The notes: a model not told the origin generated them from the sequence alone. DNA of 64,000 nucleotides from Pleurotus djamor (GCA_029747585.1 JAPEVF010000195.1:1-64000); one strand, 5' to 3'. Shown: positions 50,318-62,745, counted from the first letter of the stretch. Numbers and translations: made by a program.

Positions 50318-51595
50318 TCAACCGTGACTTTCTACCTCCACCGCCCGTTGAACTTCCTCCCACCACTGCCCGAATGGGGGCAGTGGCTTTAAAGTAACCA
50401 TTTCTAATTCCTCTGGGCTTCGACGGTGAATGCGAGCAGCGGATCGGGTACTCCAGAGACTGTTGTGAGATGCAAAATCCGCGAGCGTCAGACCAGGGAA
50501 CGAGTCGAATAATGCACGCGCGGTGACAGAGTATTGGGTGGGCAAGGACTTGGAACCAATGAGCATGTACTTGAGGTTTCGTGAAGGTATGATCAACAAG
50601 TCGTCTACACTAGTCACCCCCTGGGGAAATTGTGGAATGAGGATGGAGGGAGAAAGATATGAGCAACGAGGAACATACCGAAAAATCGATTGGTGCAGCC
50701 AAGCGGAAATACTCAACGCAATACAGACAGTGTAACACTTTTTTCAAGCTCAACTGAGCCTCCATGAGGTCAAATATGATTTCCACGGACCTCAGATGCT
50801 CGAATATCCAGTATTTATTGGAAAGCTCGGCTGTACGAAGTCGAGGGACAGCTGCGTTACCTTCGGCCATCCATAGGTCGGCAAATGGGGTAAGATCGAG
50901 GGAGAGGTCTTCAAGGTTTGATGGTGTAATCGTTGGTATGAATGCAGCCAATGTCGAACGTGATGCTCTGAGCTGCCGTACGTTAGGAAGGGGTGAGCTC
51001 AGGGTGAGGGGTCCTGTCGTAAATGGTTCTCTCGATGGCATCGAAATGACCTGGAGCGAAGGGGATCGTTGAAGGAGTGCTTGAATGTCTTCGGAAGACC
51101 ACATATAGAAGGCAGCGTTCATTTCTTGGAGGAGGTTGATGGTACGAGTGTAGGGACCTGCCTCCACGCAAAGGCGCTTCCAGTGCGAAAAGTAGGGAAA
51201 CAGGCGAGAGAGTGCCCCAAAAGTTGTGGGTGAAACATGAAAGGAAGCGAATGGTGTCCAACCGAATGATTGTATGAGAGCTGCAAGCGGGGATCCGTGC
51301 GTTCGGAGAGCGTATAGGAGGAGGTGGAGGGAGTCGACATTGTGAACGAATAGGTTTTCATGAGCTCGTTTTTCTCGCCTTCACGGCGTATTATGTGTAC
51401 GCAATGGTAGAAAGATGGGATGGTGGTTTCATAGAATCGCTTTGACACACATAGGAGAGGGAGGAGAACGCTTCCATTCGGCATACCGACTTCGGAGATG
51501 ATCTGGGACCAAAGCTCGTCTGGAAGTATTTCGGCAGACTGAGAAAATGATTGAGAGTGGTTCCAGGAGTGATATATGCCAGGCATGCTCACCAT
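50318..51595 (-). CDS. F-box-like protein, frame break in an A-run
   Basis: Probable SCF ubiquitin ligase adaptor of the large agaricomycete F-box group. The N-terminal F-box-like part is SAEILPDELWSQIISEV, then LLCVSKRFYETTIPSFYHCV. Leu-rich, LRR-like stretches follow: SLQVISMPSREPFTTGPLTL, LPNVRQLRASRSTLAAFIPT, LEDLSLDLTPFADLWMAEGN and LRSVEIIFDLMEAQLSLKKV. An intron at about 50613-50668 leads to GVTSVDDLLIIPSRNLKYML and the stop at 50318. Between the F-box exon (ends REGEKN) and AHENLFVHNVDSLHLLLYAL the frame changes with no room for an intron. The change falls on a run of five bases (T5 on the plus strand, 51369-51373), so a one-base error or mutation is likely. The start may be 51595 or 51586. 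Confidence 0.66.
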
Positions 51596-54049
51596 AAGAA
51601 GCGGAAGGAAGAAAAGGAGGGTAAGGTGGCTGGACTTGAATGCTCCAGGGGTAGCCCCTGTTGAACCAACGCGCCAGCGCCAAGTGTCGAACCTCTCTTT
51701 CCGCCATCACACCATCGTTTCGGGTTCCCTTCAAGTTTCCTCTTTCCACAGACTCGATGCATGACCGTCGTCGGGAATTGAAGGGCCTTCTATGAACTGC
51801 ACTACCTCCCTTGGAGGCTGCGTGTTCAATACTTCAAAGTTCGAACTCGGCAACTGCCGGGTGCCCATTTTCTCGGGTTGTCTACGAGAATCTTCGCCCT
51901 ACCCCTCGAATCTCGTCCAAGGAGGCAGCGAGACGAGAGATCGTCTACACTATGTGCCACTTCGACCATGGGGATGGTTGATAAAAGCGTGCGTAGCCCA
52001 ATTTCAAATGTGGGACAGACAACTCATCTCGGTATTCCAGTGGTTGCCACCCCTCCATCTCTCTCGTTTCATCTCGGGAAGACATGCGAAATACTTCAAC
52101 AGTCAGACACATGCATCCCACAATCGACGGATCCAATGTATCTCGGGATGGTGGGGTGGATTCCGAACGATGTTGAGATGTGTATCAATGGGAGAAATTC
52201 ACCGTGTATCCCTTTTTCGTGGTGCGTATCATCCTGCTGTCGATTTCTTGTCTTGTTTCGTCGCTAAGAGATCGCCCCAGCTGCTCTCTTCGCTGCTCAA
52301 TGTGTTTACCACCTCGCTGGCATCGTGGTCTCGCATCTGTTGGACAGAGGAGGGCCTTGTGATGAGGAACGTATCACTCGCCTTCCCTCTCTGCAGCTCC
52401 TCTTCACCTCGATTTCAGTCATGAAATGAATATCATCCATTCGACTCGACATTTCTACCCAATTATACCATACGACAATGACCTCCCTGCGCGTAACCGC
52501 ATCCTCAGCACGCTAGAGACCGAACCCTACGCTACGAAGCTGCCTATAAATCAAGCTATGGGTTGACGAAGCCAGAACTCTTCCCAGGGCTCGAGGTTAG
52601 CTGGAGAACTATGTATCCAATTCGGTCGGTTCTGGGGAGGAAGTTGGTTGGTGCGATTGAGTAGTTCGGACGCTTGACATCTGGTGCGTTACATGGGTGC
52701 TATTGATACCAACCACATACTTACTCTAGTCCTCGCCTTAACCAGCTCTGTGCTGTCACATCCCCTCCGTCCACGTCGTTGTCAACCCGCAACTCCCGAT
52801 TTGCCTTCCAATGGGCCTTTCCAGCGATATCCCTCACGGAAAGCCATCCAGGGGTCGCTACAAGCCGTAAAAATCCACGACGCACACGTCCCGTACAGGG
52901 GAGAAAGAGTCAACGTTGCCTTGCACTAGTACCGCCGCCGTTCCTCTCGAGCTGTTCACTGAGCCGCCGAAACATCCCTGGTACCTTTCTTATCCCTACC
53001 CAGCATGCTACGAGTACTCACAATCCCTACCCAGATGCTGCCCAGTCCCTCACGAGCACAAACAAATGTCCCAGCCGCCCTCGTTGACATCCGTCATCCC
53101 AAGACCCCGGAACGACGACCTCCGAAAACTCAGTCCGAGATCGATGTGCTGTGCTAGAAAGCAGCGCTGGCAGGTTCCAAACGCGATGACAACAGGCGGC
53201 GGCGGATGGAAGTGCTGTTGACGAGCTATTCGAGCTCGTTGGTTTGGTCGGCTCTGTGTAAATGTTGAAATCGTGAGTTCTTTTTGAGGTCTCCCTCTTC
53301 TTAGACGTTGAGAGAGGCTGACTTATTCCTTGAGGCACCCGTAGCCACTATGTCAAGGCTCCTGAGCGCCATGGTGGCAGACACACAAAAATTGCGGCGG
53401 CATTCAAGCAGCTTCGACACGCAACAATAGGTGTTCCCCCAATCCCCGGAGACCAGTTGTCGTTGTAGGAAACTCTTGTCGACGTCCCAAGTGAGCATGT
53501 GGGTTTGGAGGGATTAAGGAAGTTTCGGGGATGATTTCAAAATTGTTTTGTGCTGGGGTGGTATGTCATTCCCTCGGGTCGGTTTTAGCTCGATACTCAT
53601 CAGTTTTCAGTTATACACAACATCCTCGCCACTGAGACCACTCTTTTTGCGCTTGATTGGCACTCGTCGTCCGAGAATCATGTGTGAGAATGAGAGGCTT
53701 GTCATCGAATCGCGATGGGCCCTCTATCGCAGCATTGCGAACGATTCCTGTGGACCTGATACACGGTGATGACCCTTACACTGATGTATCTTTGTTCGTC
53801 TTGGACTTGTCTCGTTTTTCATACACCCCATCTTATTTCGTATGTATTTCCTTCCTCATAGGACTTTGGTCAATTCTCTTTGCTCATTTTGGATGTTTGA
53901 CATTCACCTGGTACTCATCTTTTCATATGTTGTTTGTTCCCTTGTCCCCTACCTACGTTGATCATCAGTTCTAGTTACACACACTTGAAAATTCTGGACA
54001 TTTTATTTTTCTACTTGGACAATGAAGACCTCTGTCTCTGACCTACGGA
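51596..54049. other. 2.4 kb without a recognisable gene
   Basis: Plus-strand frames here (for example 51792-52424) overlap alternatives of similar quality. One short run before 52673 (LTKPELFPGLEVSWRTMYP) looks like the end of a coding exon, but I cannot connect it to a gene. A frame starting at 52684 has a signal-peptide-like beginning (ILTLVLALTSSVLSHP). The last 500 bp are probably the 3' flank of the MYND gene. Confidence 0.4.
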
Positions 54050-57000
54050 CTATTTAGAGCACCGTGGCTTATGTGTTTTCCAATCTTCCTTCTGACATGC
54101 GGGCGAGCAATACCAAGTGTCCTGGCACCGGCTGCAACGAAGCAACTTCGGTTTCCCAGGTCCCCCACATCTGGAGCATTTCTCTGGTGTACCACCTGGC
54201 CCTTGAGACGACAACGCTGGTGACCGTGGGGCAGTCGGATTCTTGGAGATGACCTTCTCAAGGTATGATACCGCGAAAATGGGGGAGAGAGCAATACGCG
54301 TGAGGTACGGCGCAAGATCTTTGAAAGCGGGGTATCGAGTCACGAACTCGTCGATATTCTTACCCCGTCCACATTGACAGAGAGGATCGGTGATGTTGTC
54401 GACTGAGCCAGCACTCGCGGTGCTGATGTTGGGAGAACATTGGTGTTTCCAAGTTCTGCATCGCTCAGCAAATGCCGGGAAGAGGTAGTGCCATGCCTGA
54501 ACTTCGCCTTCGAGGTCAATGGTCAGCGTGATAAAGCCACCAGCTCGAGGTGGAAGCCTTTGCGCGATTTGGTTCATGACACGATTGACTTCGTTGGTCA
54601 AGGTTGTGAGATACGCGTAAGCAACAACGGTGTGACTGGAAAGATCAAGACGGAGGGATGTGATGAATACAATGTGTCGTTGGCGTTTCTTGTGATCACG
54701 AAAGATGAAAACGGGGAAGGTTGGAGACGAAGATTCGGTGAGATGTTTGAATATGTGGGCGATGCTCAGCTTGATCTCTCGCATGACGTCCTTTGAGTCT
54801 TGTTCGAGGTTCTTCTCTCGGTCGGACATTTGCAAACCCATGTGAAAGTTGAGCGGGTTGTGGAAGGGAGTCTGTAGCGTGAATGTGGGCATGATGTCGA
54901 GATTGACATAGTGGATATTCCATGCGAGGCGGTGACCGTCTTCTACACAGATGGGAGTGATGTTTTGAAGTGATTGGTTTTTGACTTTTAAGTCCAGGGC
55001 AGCTGGCGGGAGTGCAACCTGTGTGAGAGGTACGAAGTCAGTATGGTAAGTAGGCCGGTCCTTTAGCTGCGACTCACCTCAATCCAACCAGACTTTCGAG
55101 CGATGCGAATTTTCTGTTCCGATGAGTCTACAAGCAGTGGCCAGTGGATAGGAAACTTTGAAGATGCAAAACGTAATACTGTATCAACTGGAGCTGATTG
55201 CGTGTGTTCAACCGCTGCCCCTGCGAGCAGCGATTGGTGAGTGGCTGGATTGGATATGACTACACGGGATGTTAGGGATTTGATTAAGGGCTTCGCGCTT
55301 TCATCGAGCTGAATGGTGAACGATGTGTCAGCGGAGAGCCTTTGTGTAGGAATCTCTGGTGGACGAGTATCTTTGATGACATTGACATGGGATTTATCGG
55401 TAACCTTGGCCGTGAACAGATGCAATTCCAATCCGAGCTTTCCTACAAATGCCCTCGTAACCGAAGGAGTCGCGCAGATTGCAAGGGAAACAGACATGAG
55501 ACGAGGAGGAGAACCCATGAGTAGGTCATTTAGAATGTGGAATGAGACGATGAGATCGGAAGTTCCTTGAAGTCCAGCTTTATCTGGTGTAAAGACTGCA
55601 ACCCGGTGTTCACCTTGGCCATCAAAGGTCACCTCGCCAAAGAAGGCATTGAGAGACGAGAAGATAGCATTTGACCCAAATGCTCCATTGGTATTAGCAA
55701 CAAGAACAGGTGTTCCGACATTTTCTGCGGCTGCAATAACAGTGAGTGATGAACGTGGTACTCGAAGGATGACCTTTGCGGTGGGGGGTACACATGACCA
55801 GCCATGAAATAGCCGGAAATAGTCGTTGGAAGGATTCAGGTTCACATGAACGTCCTGCGAGTCCCATAATCGACTGCGATAGATGTGACATACTAAATCT
55901 TGGAAGTAATTCATTCCCATGGGGATGTCACGGTCTTGACAGATATGGTCGAGGAGAAGGTCAATTGCCTGTGTCCGGGTCGACGGCTTTACCCTTGCGC
56001 AAACCAAGCAAAGGAGTCCCGAAAATGTTCCTCGAACGTAATGCACAAGACCGGCTTTAATAATTGATGAGAGAGAGAGATTCTGAAACATGTTCCTAGG
56101 GCTCTCGGAAGCGAACATGAGGGAGTAGATGGAAAACAGCAGAGACGCCAATTGTTTCGGGTCGAAATCAAGGGCTGCGAGGGGATGTGAACCACCCTGC
56201 ATCCTGTCAGGCCTTCTCCATGCAGCCCTTTCACGATACTGGCCTGGAGAAAAGTGCGAAGAGGCAGCGAGTAGTACTTCATGACGATTTGAGTAGCTGG
56301 TCAAGCCCCCCACCATGTCAATGGGTATAACTCCAAGGAGGAGGGATAGGGTAAAAGCATCCCCACACAAATGGCTCAAAAACCCGGTTGTTGGATCATT
56401 GCCATTCGGATGAAGGGATTCAGTAAATAAGACCGCATCACATGTGTGGCTGAGTAGTGGGCGAGCACAGATGAGGACATTCATGAAACCCATATGGTCA
56501 ACCAAGTTGGAAGTATCAATCACATCAAATAAGGTTGACGAGTGACGTTCGGGATCATAGACGCGCGTATTGAGCTTGATCATTGAGGGGCTCCATCGCA
56601 AAGTATGTTCCCCGGCATCCAATACACCACTCTGGTGAAACACTTTGAGGGTCGAGCAGAATGACAGAGCATCTCCAGCAAAAAATTGAATGAAGAGACG
56701 CTTTGACTGTACAATGTTGCGGAAGGATGTGCCCCATTCGCGTAATTCCGTATGGGCAACTGAGACGACATTTGCCAAAGTAGGCATGACAGGTTTGTGC
56801 TTGGTATCCTGGAGGAAGGCTGGTGCGAGGTGGAATGCAATGAGTGGGTGAGTCCCATAATGAACTGAGAAGTCTGTCCCGGCGAGCGAGTAGCTGAAGG
56901 TTGGGTTGACATAGCGTGCATTGGTGATATTGCCGTTCTTTGTGAATGTGGTCCCGTGGGTCCAATATGTATCGTCAAGACGAGACTGCGCAGCTAAGAC

Positions 57001-57708
57001 CTCCGCTACACCCGAGGATCTTAGTATCCCCAGAGACCTATTGCCCTCACCGTTTGAGCGAATTTCCTTCATCCCGTCACGCATCTTTTTTTCAAGCATC
57101 GTGGATATTTTTGTGTCGTCGATGGCTTGGATGTACAGAGTCCAGTGCCGGCGAAGTTCAGCCAGCGTTTGGTCATCACAGAACTCGACGAAACCATACG
57201 GACCAGCGGCCCATGTTTCGTGCGATTCCGATAACGACACCAGCTCGATGCAGACTTGGCGGAGTAAATTTCGCGCGGATTTGTTGAGGAAGAAGTGGTA
57301 GAAGATCGCCCAGGTAGCATCGAATTGCGTGGGATGGCTAACAATGAGGGCAAATAATATGATGTTCCGAGCTAGTTGCGCTTTGAGAAAAGGTAAAACA
57401 GATAAAGAGCGGTTGACTCCATACCAAGTATCGCGGGTTCTACATCACAGCAAGTGAAGGAAAAAACCCGATTTCGCGCTGCGAGAAGATTTCAGCGATT
57501 TGGTTCCCGACAGCGACGACTTTCACCATCACATACCTGAGCAGTCGTTTGTGATGGTGTAGAGTATGTTTCGTGGATCTCCGCATCCAAGGAGAAGGAT
57601 ACGGACATCCTGACGGTCTGGAGACGTTCGGTCGGTGACACAGACTGGCGTTGTGTTTCCAATTGGGTAATAGAAAATTGGCGAAGGCCAAGTGATTGGA
57701 TGCGACAT
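54050..57708 (-). CDS. DUF4470-MYND zinc finger protein
   Basis: Large protein of roughly 1,100 residues with the two-domain layout common in basidiomycetes: an N-terminal DUF4470 and a C-terminal MYND zinc finger. The start MSHPITWPSPIFYYPIG (57708) and DVRILLLGCGDPRNILYTIT are the DUF4470 hallmark. Two introns (GTATGT near 57535 and GTATGG near 57430) link to FSFTCCDVEPAIL and ARNIILFALIV. Then a single exon of more than 700 codons (SESHETWAAGPYGFVEFCDD onward) runs to GWIE. A further intron (about 55020-55078) joins it to ALPPAALDLKVKNQSLQ and the last exon. The MYND finger is C-SRC-GG, LLRCSRC, WYCSPACQKEDW, HKPRC, with all eight zinc ligands. MYND fingers usually bind proline-rich partners; the function of DUF4470 is unknown. 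The reading frame is intact. Confidence 0.87.
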
Positions 57709-58059
57709 TGACAGCAACGTGTGGGGGACACTTGACTTGGAGGGACAACCCATTCTTTGACCTTGATATACGAAGACACATCTGAACTGCGCCGTTCCTT
57801 CGTTCCTCGAGTCACCCATAACACATGTTCCNGTGGCCTGGAACTTATCTCTCGAACCCATGGAAGGACTTCGTCGGATATTTTTCGCCCACTTGCACAA
57901 ACACAGGAGCGACTGCGGAAGCTTTCTACGAGTCATTCATACCCCGTTGTTGTCTAGTTTGGAAGTTGGAGGTCTCAAAAACGAGGGGAACACGCGATCG
58001 CGCAGCAGCTCTCAGGGGAACATGTTCAAGCTGCACAACGTGTGGGGCTTCTTGGTGAA
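57709..58059. other. 5' flank of the MYND gene, overlapping open frames
   Basis: Should contain the promoter of the minus-strand MYND gene. Plus-strand frames here (for example from 57833) may be earlier exons of the plus-strand fragment ending at 58340, but they change frame and I cannot join them. An N sits at 57832. Confidence 0.35.
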
Positions 58060-58340
58060 TAGCGACGAAGTTATCCTGCGCGAAGCTTGAGCAAGCTCGA
58101 CCGCATGGATGCGAAGGTCTGAAGAATGACATCAGTCAACTGCTCGCTCAAAGAACTGTCACGGATGGCTTACCCCCTTCAAGGTATCTCAGACGGGGTA
58201 GTGACTACGCAGTCAGCCAGTGGCGTCTAGACTTGGAATTTCACAGAGGCCACCCGAGATATGAATGGATCCCTCAGTGGTGCACATTTGGAGGATTGTT
58301 AACGACAGCGTGGAGAGAATGGATCTTAGACCATTCATGA
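58060..58340 (+). pseudogene. C-terminal fragment of an unrecognised plus-strand gene
   Basis: From a possible splice acceptor near 58059 the frame reads ATKLSCAKLEQARPHGCEGL, then NDISQLLAQRTVTDGLPPSR, then SDYAVSQWRLDLEFHRGHPR and YEWIPQWCTFGGLLTTAWRE, ending WILDHS with TGA at 58338-58340. The heptad-like first part and the Trp-rich end look like genuine protein. No complete upstream gene can be assembled, and another frame carries the better coiled-coil reading just before 58100 (LSKLDRMDAK), which suggests a one-base break. I do not recognise the family. It may be a pseudogene or an unresolved gene divergent from the MYND gene. Confidence 0.37.
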
Positions 58341-58593
58341 GGCGCGAGTCCAGAATGATGAACGACGGAGCGTTTTGTATACTTCTGACGAGTTCAAAGC
58401 GTAGCGGATGGGAGACTAGAGGCGATGGATAGGTACTTGAGGGTGGCTTACAGCGCGCAGCATAGTTGTTCGGTATCAGTGTTTCACTGAAATATTGTTC
58501 GATTAGTTAGTCAGACAAAGCTCTGAGAATGCTAAAATGCAACATACGAAGGACCTCCCCGCTGCGACCGGTACACACTCAACAGTCACAGCA

Positions 58594-60839
58594 CTACAAG
58601 ACCTCTTTCAAGCAACCGCGTGACTTTTGGCTATCATAGCCAAGCTCTACATATTGGAGAATCTCAAAGACAAACTTTGGATCGAATGCTTCACTGAAAT
58701 CAATATGTTCAAGAGTCATCGAACGCGCATGATAGTACTTGAAGATAGCCGCTCTCGTGGTCGTGGATGTTGGTAAACAGTTGACAAAGTTGGGTAAAAA
58801 GCCAGAGAAGGCGGTAACGTAGTAAAAGGGACGCCAGAGAGAGTGTAGATGGTCGCAAGTTGGAGTAGAACCGAAGGCGCAGGTACGTACTATGCAGCAA
58901 AAGCATTCATCGATGAGATATTTGTAGAGTAAAGTAAATATGGAGGGAAAGTACCGCAACGACTAAATCCAAGTCCGTTTCGATGGTGGAGTAAAAGACA
59001 ACACCGTGAGGGACAGTCTTAACCACGACCGCGAAGTCAAACGTCCAACGTTTCAAGTCCTTCGACAACCGGTCTTCCGCCTCTCCCAATCCATACCCAT
59101 ACCGTCCCTGTCCCTGTCCAACCATCGAGGCAACAGCAGAACTCGCAGATGGAGCAACGCTACAGGTGAATGAGGTAGCAGTACTCGAAGTCGAGGAGAC
59201 TCTCGAGAATGACGGCAAAGGCGGTCAAGATCCGCTGACGACGGGGGCTCGGCGGACGGACACAACATTGAGCTGGATTCGGCGGTATGGCGTCGTCGTA
59301 TTCACAAGGCTTACAAGGAATATCGAAATCGATGGTTGTGGGCGTTCCTCGAAGAAGAGGTCTGTATATTGAATTGTATGGATGGTACGGCGATTTGATC
59401 TTGACCATGGTACCCCGGAACCATACCATGTAACAAGCGACGCCTCCACGACATCCGCAACGTCTTGGTGGATACTCCGGAGTACCATCCGCGACCACCA
59501 GAGTCTGATATGGAAGGTTATACTCTTTCTTCATCGTCGTTACAGCCATCTCCCACCCCATAACACTCCCATCCTCCCATTATCCAAGGACAAAGGAGAG
59601 ACTGAGCTTGAAGGTGTCGCAGCGAAAAGGGACAGCCGAATCGTTGGGAGAGCCTTCACGCCTGCTACAAAAGGGCATGCCTTCGATGCTCGTGCTTCAA
59701 GGTTCGTCCATGCTGGCGTTGAGTCCATGCTTATCACGGTTGCGAATGCCGTTGATACGAGAGGATTGTGGTTCGGCGAAGGGGGGGGATGATGCTGGGA
59801 GTGAGGCTGATGGTGTCAGGGTACAACAGTCCAGCCTGTACCACTGAGCGCACTCCCAGCATACGTCTCCGTGAGCTCCGATAGCATGTATTGACGATGA
59901 ATCTGGGAGATGAGCGCTTGAGCACCAATATGAGCTCACGCGAGCGGGGAAAGCGGAAGGGGACGTACCAGTACCGTGAAGGACAAAACGATGCTCCTGG
60001 ATTATCCATCCTCCACGAAGCCTCAAGCTACAAGAGCGAGGCTACCAAAACTGTCGTCGTCCCTCCTCTAATACCGTTCCCATCCCACCCGAATAAGTGC
60101 TGTTAGTTCGCGTCTGATGAGTCTTAGAGTAGGGGGTGGATTCAACGAATGCTCAGCAACGCGACGGACACCCCAGTAAGACGATGTAGACGAGTGACGC
60201 GCTATTCGCCGTCCTGATTGTGCGTATTCCCATGCTGCGGTCAATGATGTGAGCTGGGGAAGGATGGATGCGGGTGGGGATGGAACGTGGAACCCCGAGT
60301 TGATCTTGACAACGTATCGCGATGCAAGGGAGCGAATCAGCCCAGAATCTGATAGGAATAAGTGAGAAAAGTCTCAACAGAGATAGAGGAAACGCACCGA
60401 CGAGTCATTCACGAGGCCCAACACTGGGAACGACACCCGCACAACCATGCTTGACCCTCTCCGTCTCCACCCGAGGAGTCAAGTTGAGGTAAATTTCTAG
60501 TATCCGACGCGTTGATTGGTGGAATACAAGGCTGAATTGATGTAAAATGAGTTTTCTACACCACTGAGAGGTTATGTCGTCACCTACACTTCCGCCAACG
60601 GTGTCTTCCGTGAGACATCGGGACAGGTCTATTGCGAGATCGGAGGGAGCGAGGAGTAACGCTAGAAAAGCGGATTGAGGACATGTAAAGTAAGATACGA
60701 TGTGGTGAACGTTCCAACAGAGGTGTCCATCGGCCGCACCGAGGGACTGAGATGATACGTTGTCCAACATTCCTTGGTCACCTGTACACCGACCAAGACC
60801 GAGAATGGCTCCGAGATACGTCAGAGAAAGTAGCTTCAT
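58594..60839 (-). other. scattered minus-strand coding-like fragments, possible decayed gene
   Basis: Several minus-strand stretches read like protein but do not join into one frame with confidence. They are HHIVSYFTCPQSAFLALLLA and ILEIYLNLTPRVETERVKHG (60405-60839), LIRSLASRYVVKINSGFHVP (about 60330-60250), KRWTFDFAVVVKTVPHGVVF (about 59050-58990) and SMTLEHIDFSEAFDPKFVFE (about 58720-58650). The Leu-rich character and neighbours suggest an F-box/LRR-type relic, but no F-box is seen. This is a guess from composition and position only. Confidence 0.25.
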
Positions 60840-61012
60840 GGAGTTGTAGAAAGCATAGTTCGAGGATTATGCAGTTGGCAGTGAGTGAGCCCATCGCGAA
60901 TAAAACCCGCGGGGATGGGGAGGACGGAAAAGAATTTTGAATCCGGAACGATGAGTCAGATTTCCTATCTCCTCAGGAGTACTCCTGACGAACGTCTTAC
61001 TAACAAACCATC

Positions 61013-62343
61013 ATGTCGCCGTCAGTATCGGGAGACTGAGACCATGGTTTAGTCAAGCTTGAGGTGCGTTCTGGACGCGAAAGCTCACTGTTTAATCTCA
61101 TTACTGACTAGCTACCACCCGAAATCATTGACCTCATCATCGCTGATTACATCAACGCCCTCGAAGATCGTCGCCCCATCCGGCATCTTCTACTTGTGTC
61201 TCAAATATTTTACTCAATCTACGCTCCTACACTCTATGAATCGCTCTATCTGACGGATTCAGACGATGTCCCTTGTAAACACGTGCCGTCTACCGTATTG
61301 GCACCTCACCACCTATCCGAGCTCCAAATCGCTCTCTCAGCGAACACGGGTCTTCCCAAGCTGATTCAGACATTCTTAGTTCGTAAGGACTTTCAAAAAG
61401 ATCTCACCTCACCAGAATGCGACGCTTTAGAGATCATTTTCACGTATCTTACTAGTCTCAAACAACTACACCTCCCCCCAACATTCAGTCTACCAAAATG
61501 CCTCCCAAAAACGACTCAGCTAACTCATCTCATCTTCAGCTCGCGGTGGATGCAGTCCTCGCTCCCCACCTTCCTTGAAACCCAGCGATCCCTACGATAT
61601 CTTTCCTGTACGCGGCTCAGCCGGGATGATATCTGCACCACCTTCTCTCCGAGCTTCTCCGGCCTACCCAACCTCCTCACACTCGAATGCGACCAAGACG
61701 CATTTCGCAGAGTCCGATTGGCAGAGTTCCCCGTTCTTGAACATGTCATCGTGTATATGTCGACCAGGCTGTTCCCTGTAACGAATGAAGACATTCTTCG
61801 CCGCTTGGGGACACTTTATATCAGCTGCAAACCGCACGAGAATCTTTTCGTGCTGTTGAGGGCTCTTGAGCGTATAGATTATCTGCTTACCGGCCTTGGA
61901 AATGTAGCAGTGAGTGGTTTTTATGAAACGGTGGCATGTATGATTACTCATGGAAGATTCTCTTACAGTCGATCAAATACAGTCCTCTCCCACATCTATT
62001 GGACGTCCCCTCAAAGGGACTCAAGTACATTTCCCTCCAACAAATTCGGTTCTACGACAACTCTTTCATCGTGGACCGCTTATTCAACGCGTATCCGAGC
62101 CTTGTAATTGACGATGTCTGTCCCACCAGACTCGATACATACAAGACCGAGTTCATCGTTGATCGGTATGTGAGACTTGGGGAGAATGGTGAGGGAAAAG
62201 GCTTCGGCGTGTTGAAGGAGTTTCGCGTTCCGTCACCAAAGATTTTTGAGTCGTGGTGGGAAGTAAGAGAAATTAGGGATGATGTTGAAGAAGCTCATGG
62301 TGAGTGGTCCCATCCAGCCTACTCTTATTTATCGTGCTTTTGA
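61013..62343 (+). CDS. F-box/LRR-like protein, in-frame stop near the start
   Basis: F-box protein of the agaricomycete type, likely an SCF ligase adaptor. The F-box is LPPEIIDLIIADYINALEDR, then RHLLLVSQIFYSIYAPTLYE, starting at the exon boundary at 61112. LRR-like stretches follow: LKQLHLPPTFSLPKC, QRSLRYLSCTRLSRDDICTT, LPNLLTLECDQDAFRRVRLA and LGTLYISCKPHENLFVLLRA. An intron from GTGAGT near 61911 to CTTACAG near 61968 joins SIKYSPLPHLLDVPSKGLKY, and the protein ends at 62343. The in-frame ATG at 61013 (MSPSVSGD) is followed by TGA at 61037-61039 before the splice donor at 61064. The annotated start is therefore doubtful: the gene may begin in an exon further upstream, or be inactivated. 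Confidence 0.66.
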
Positions 62344-62562
62344 CGCGAATGAATTCTGCATTCGACTCTAGTGAATGACACGTCGTACTTAGGGCGGCAT
62401 TGTACTCGTCGTTGAGAGTACAAGCAGAGGACCAAGGATAGTTGAGAGGCTTTCCATTGTGTGACATAGATGGTTGAATGAAACGTAACAATCAAAGGCC
62501 ATAATTTAAGAGTGTATGAGCCCGGTGTGTGTTACCAGCATGGTACATATTGTATGAACTAT

Positions 62563-62745
62563 GGGAGCGAGAACGCGAGGAAGAGCCAAAGAGAAATTAG
62601 AAACGATGAGAAACGAAAGGAGAGACGCGAACCACGAAGGGAGAATCGAAAAACGAGAAACGCGAAACGAGAGAGGAGAGAAGAGAAAGGAGAAGGGAGA
62701 AACACAAATTGAGAAATGAGAAACGAGAAAGTAGTGGGAAGTACT
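62563..62745 (+). repeat. polypurine tract with GAGAAACGA-like units
   Basis: About 180 bp in which the plus strand is almost all A and G, with scattered C in a recurring unit close to GAGAAACGA (for example AACGAGAAACGCGAAACGAG). Such purine strands are low-complexity and can adopt triplex DNA. It lies in the 3' flank of the F-box gene. Confidence 0.7.

Noticed and set aside
52684..52929. Signal-peptide-like small protein
   Set aside because: A hydrophobic start alone is weak evidence, the rest is basic low-complexity sequence and no spliced continuation is convincing.
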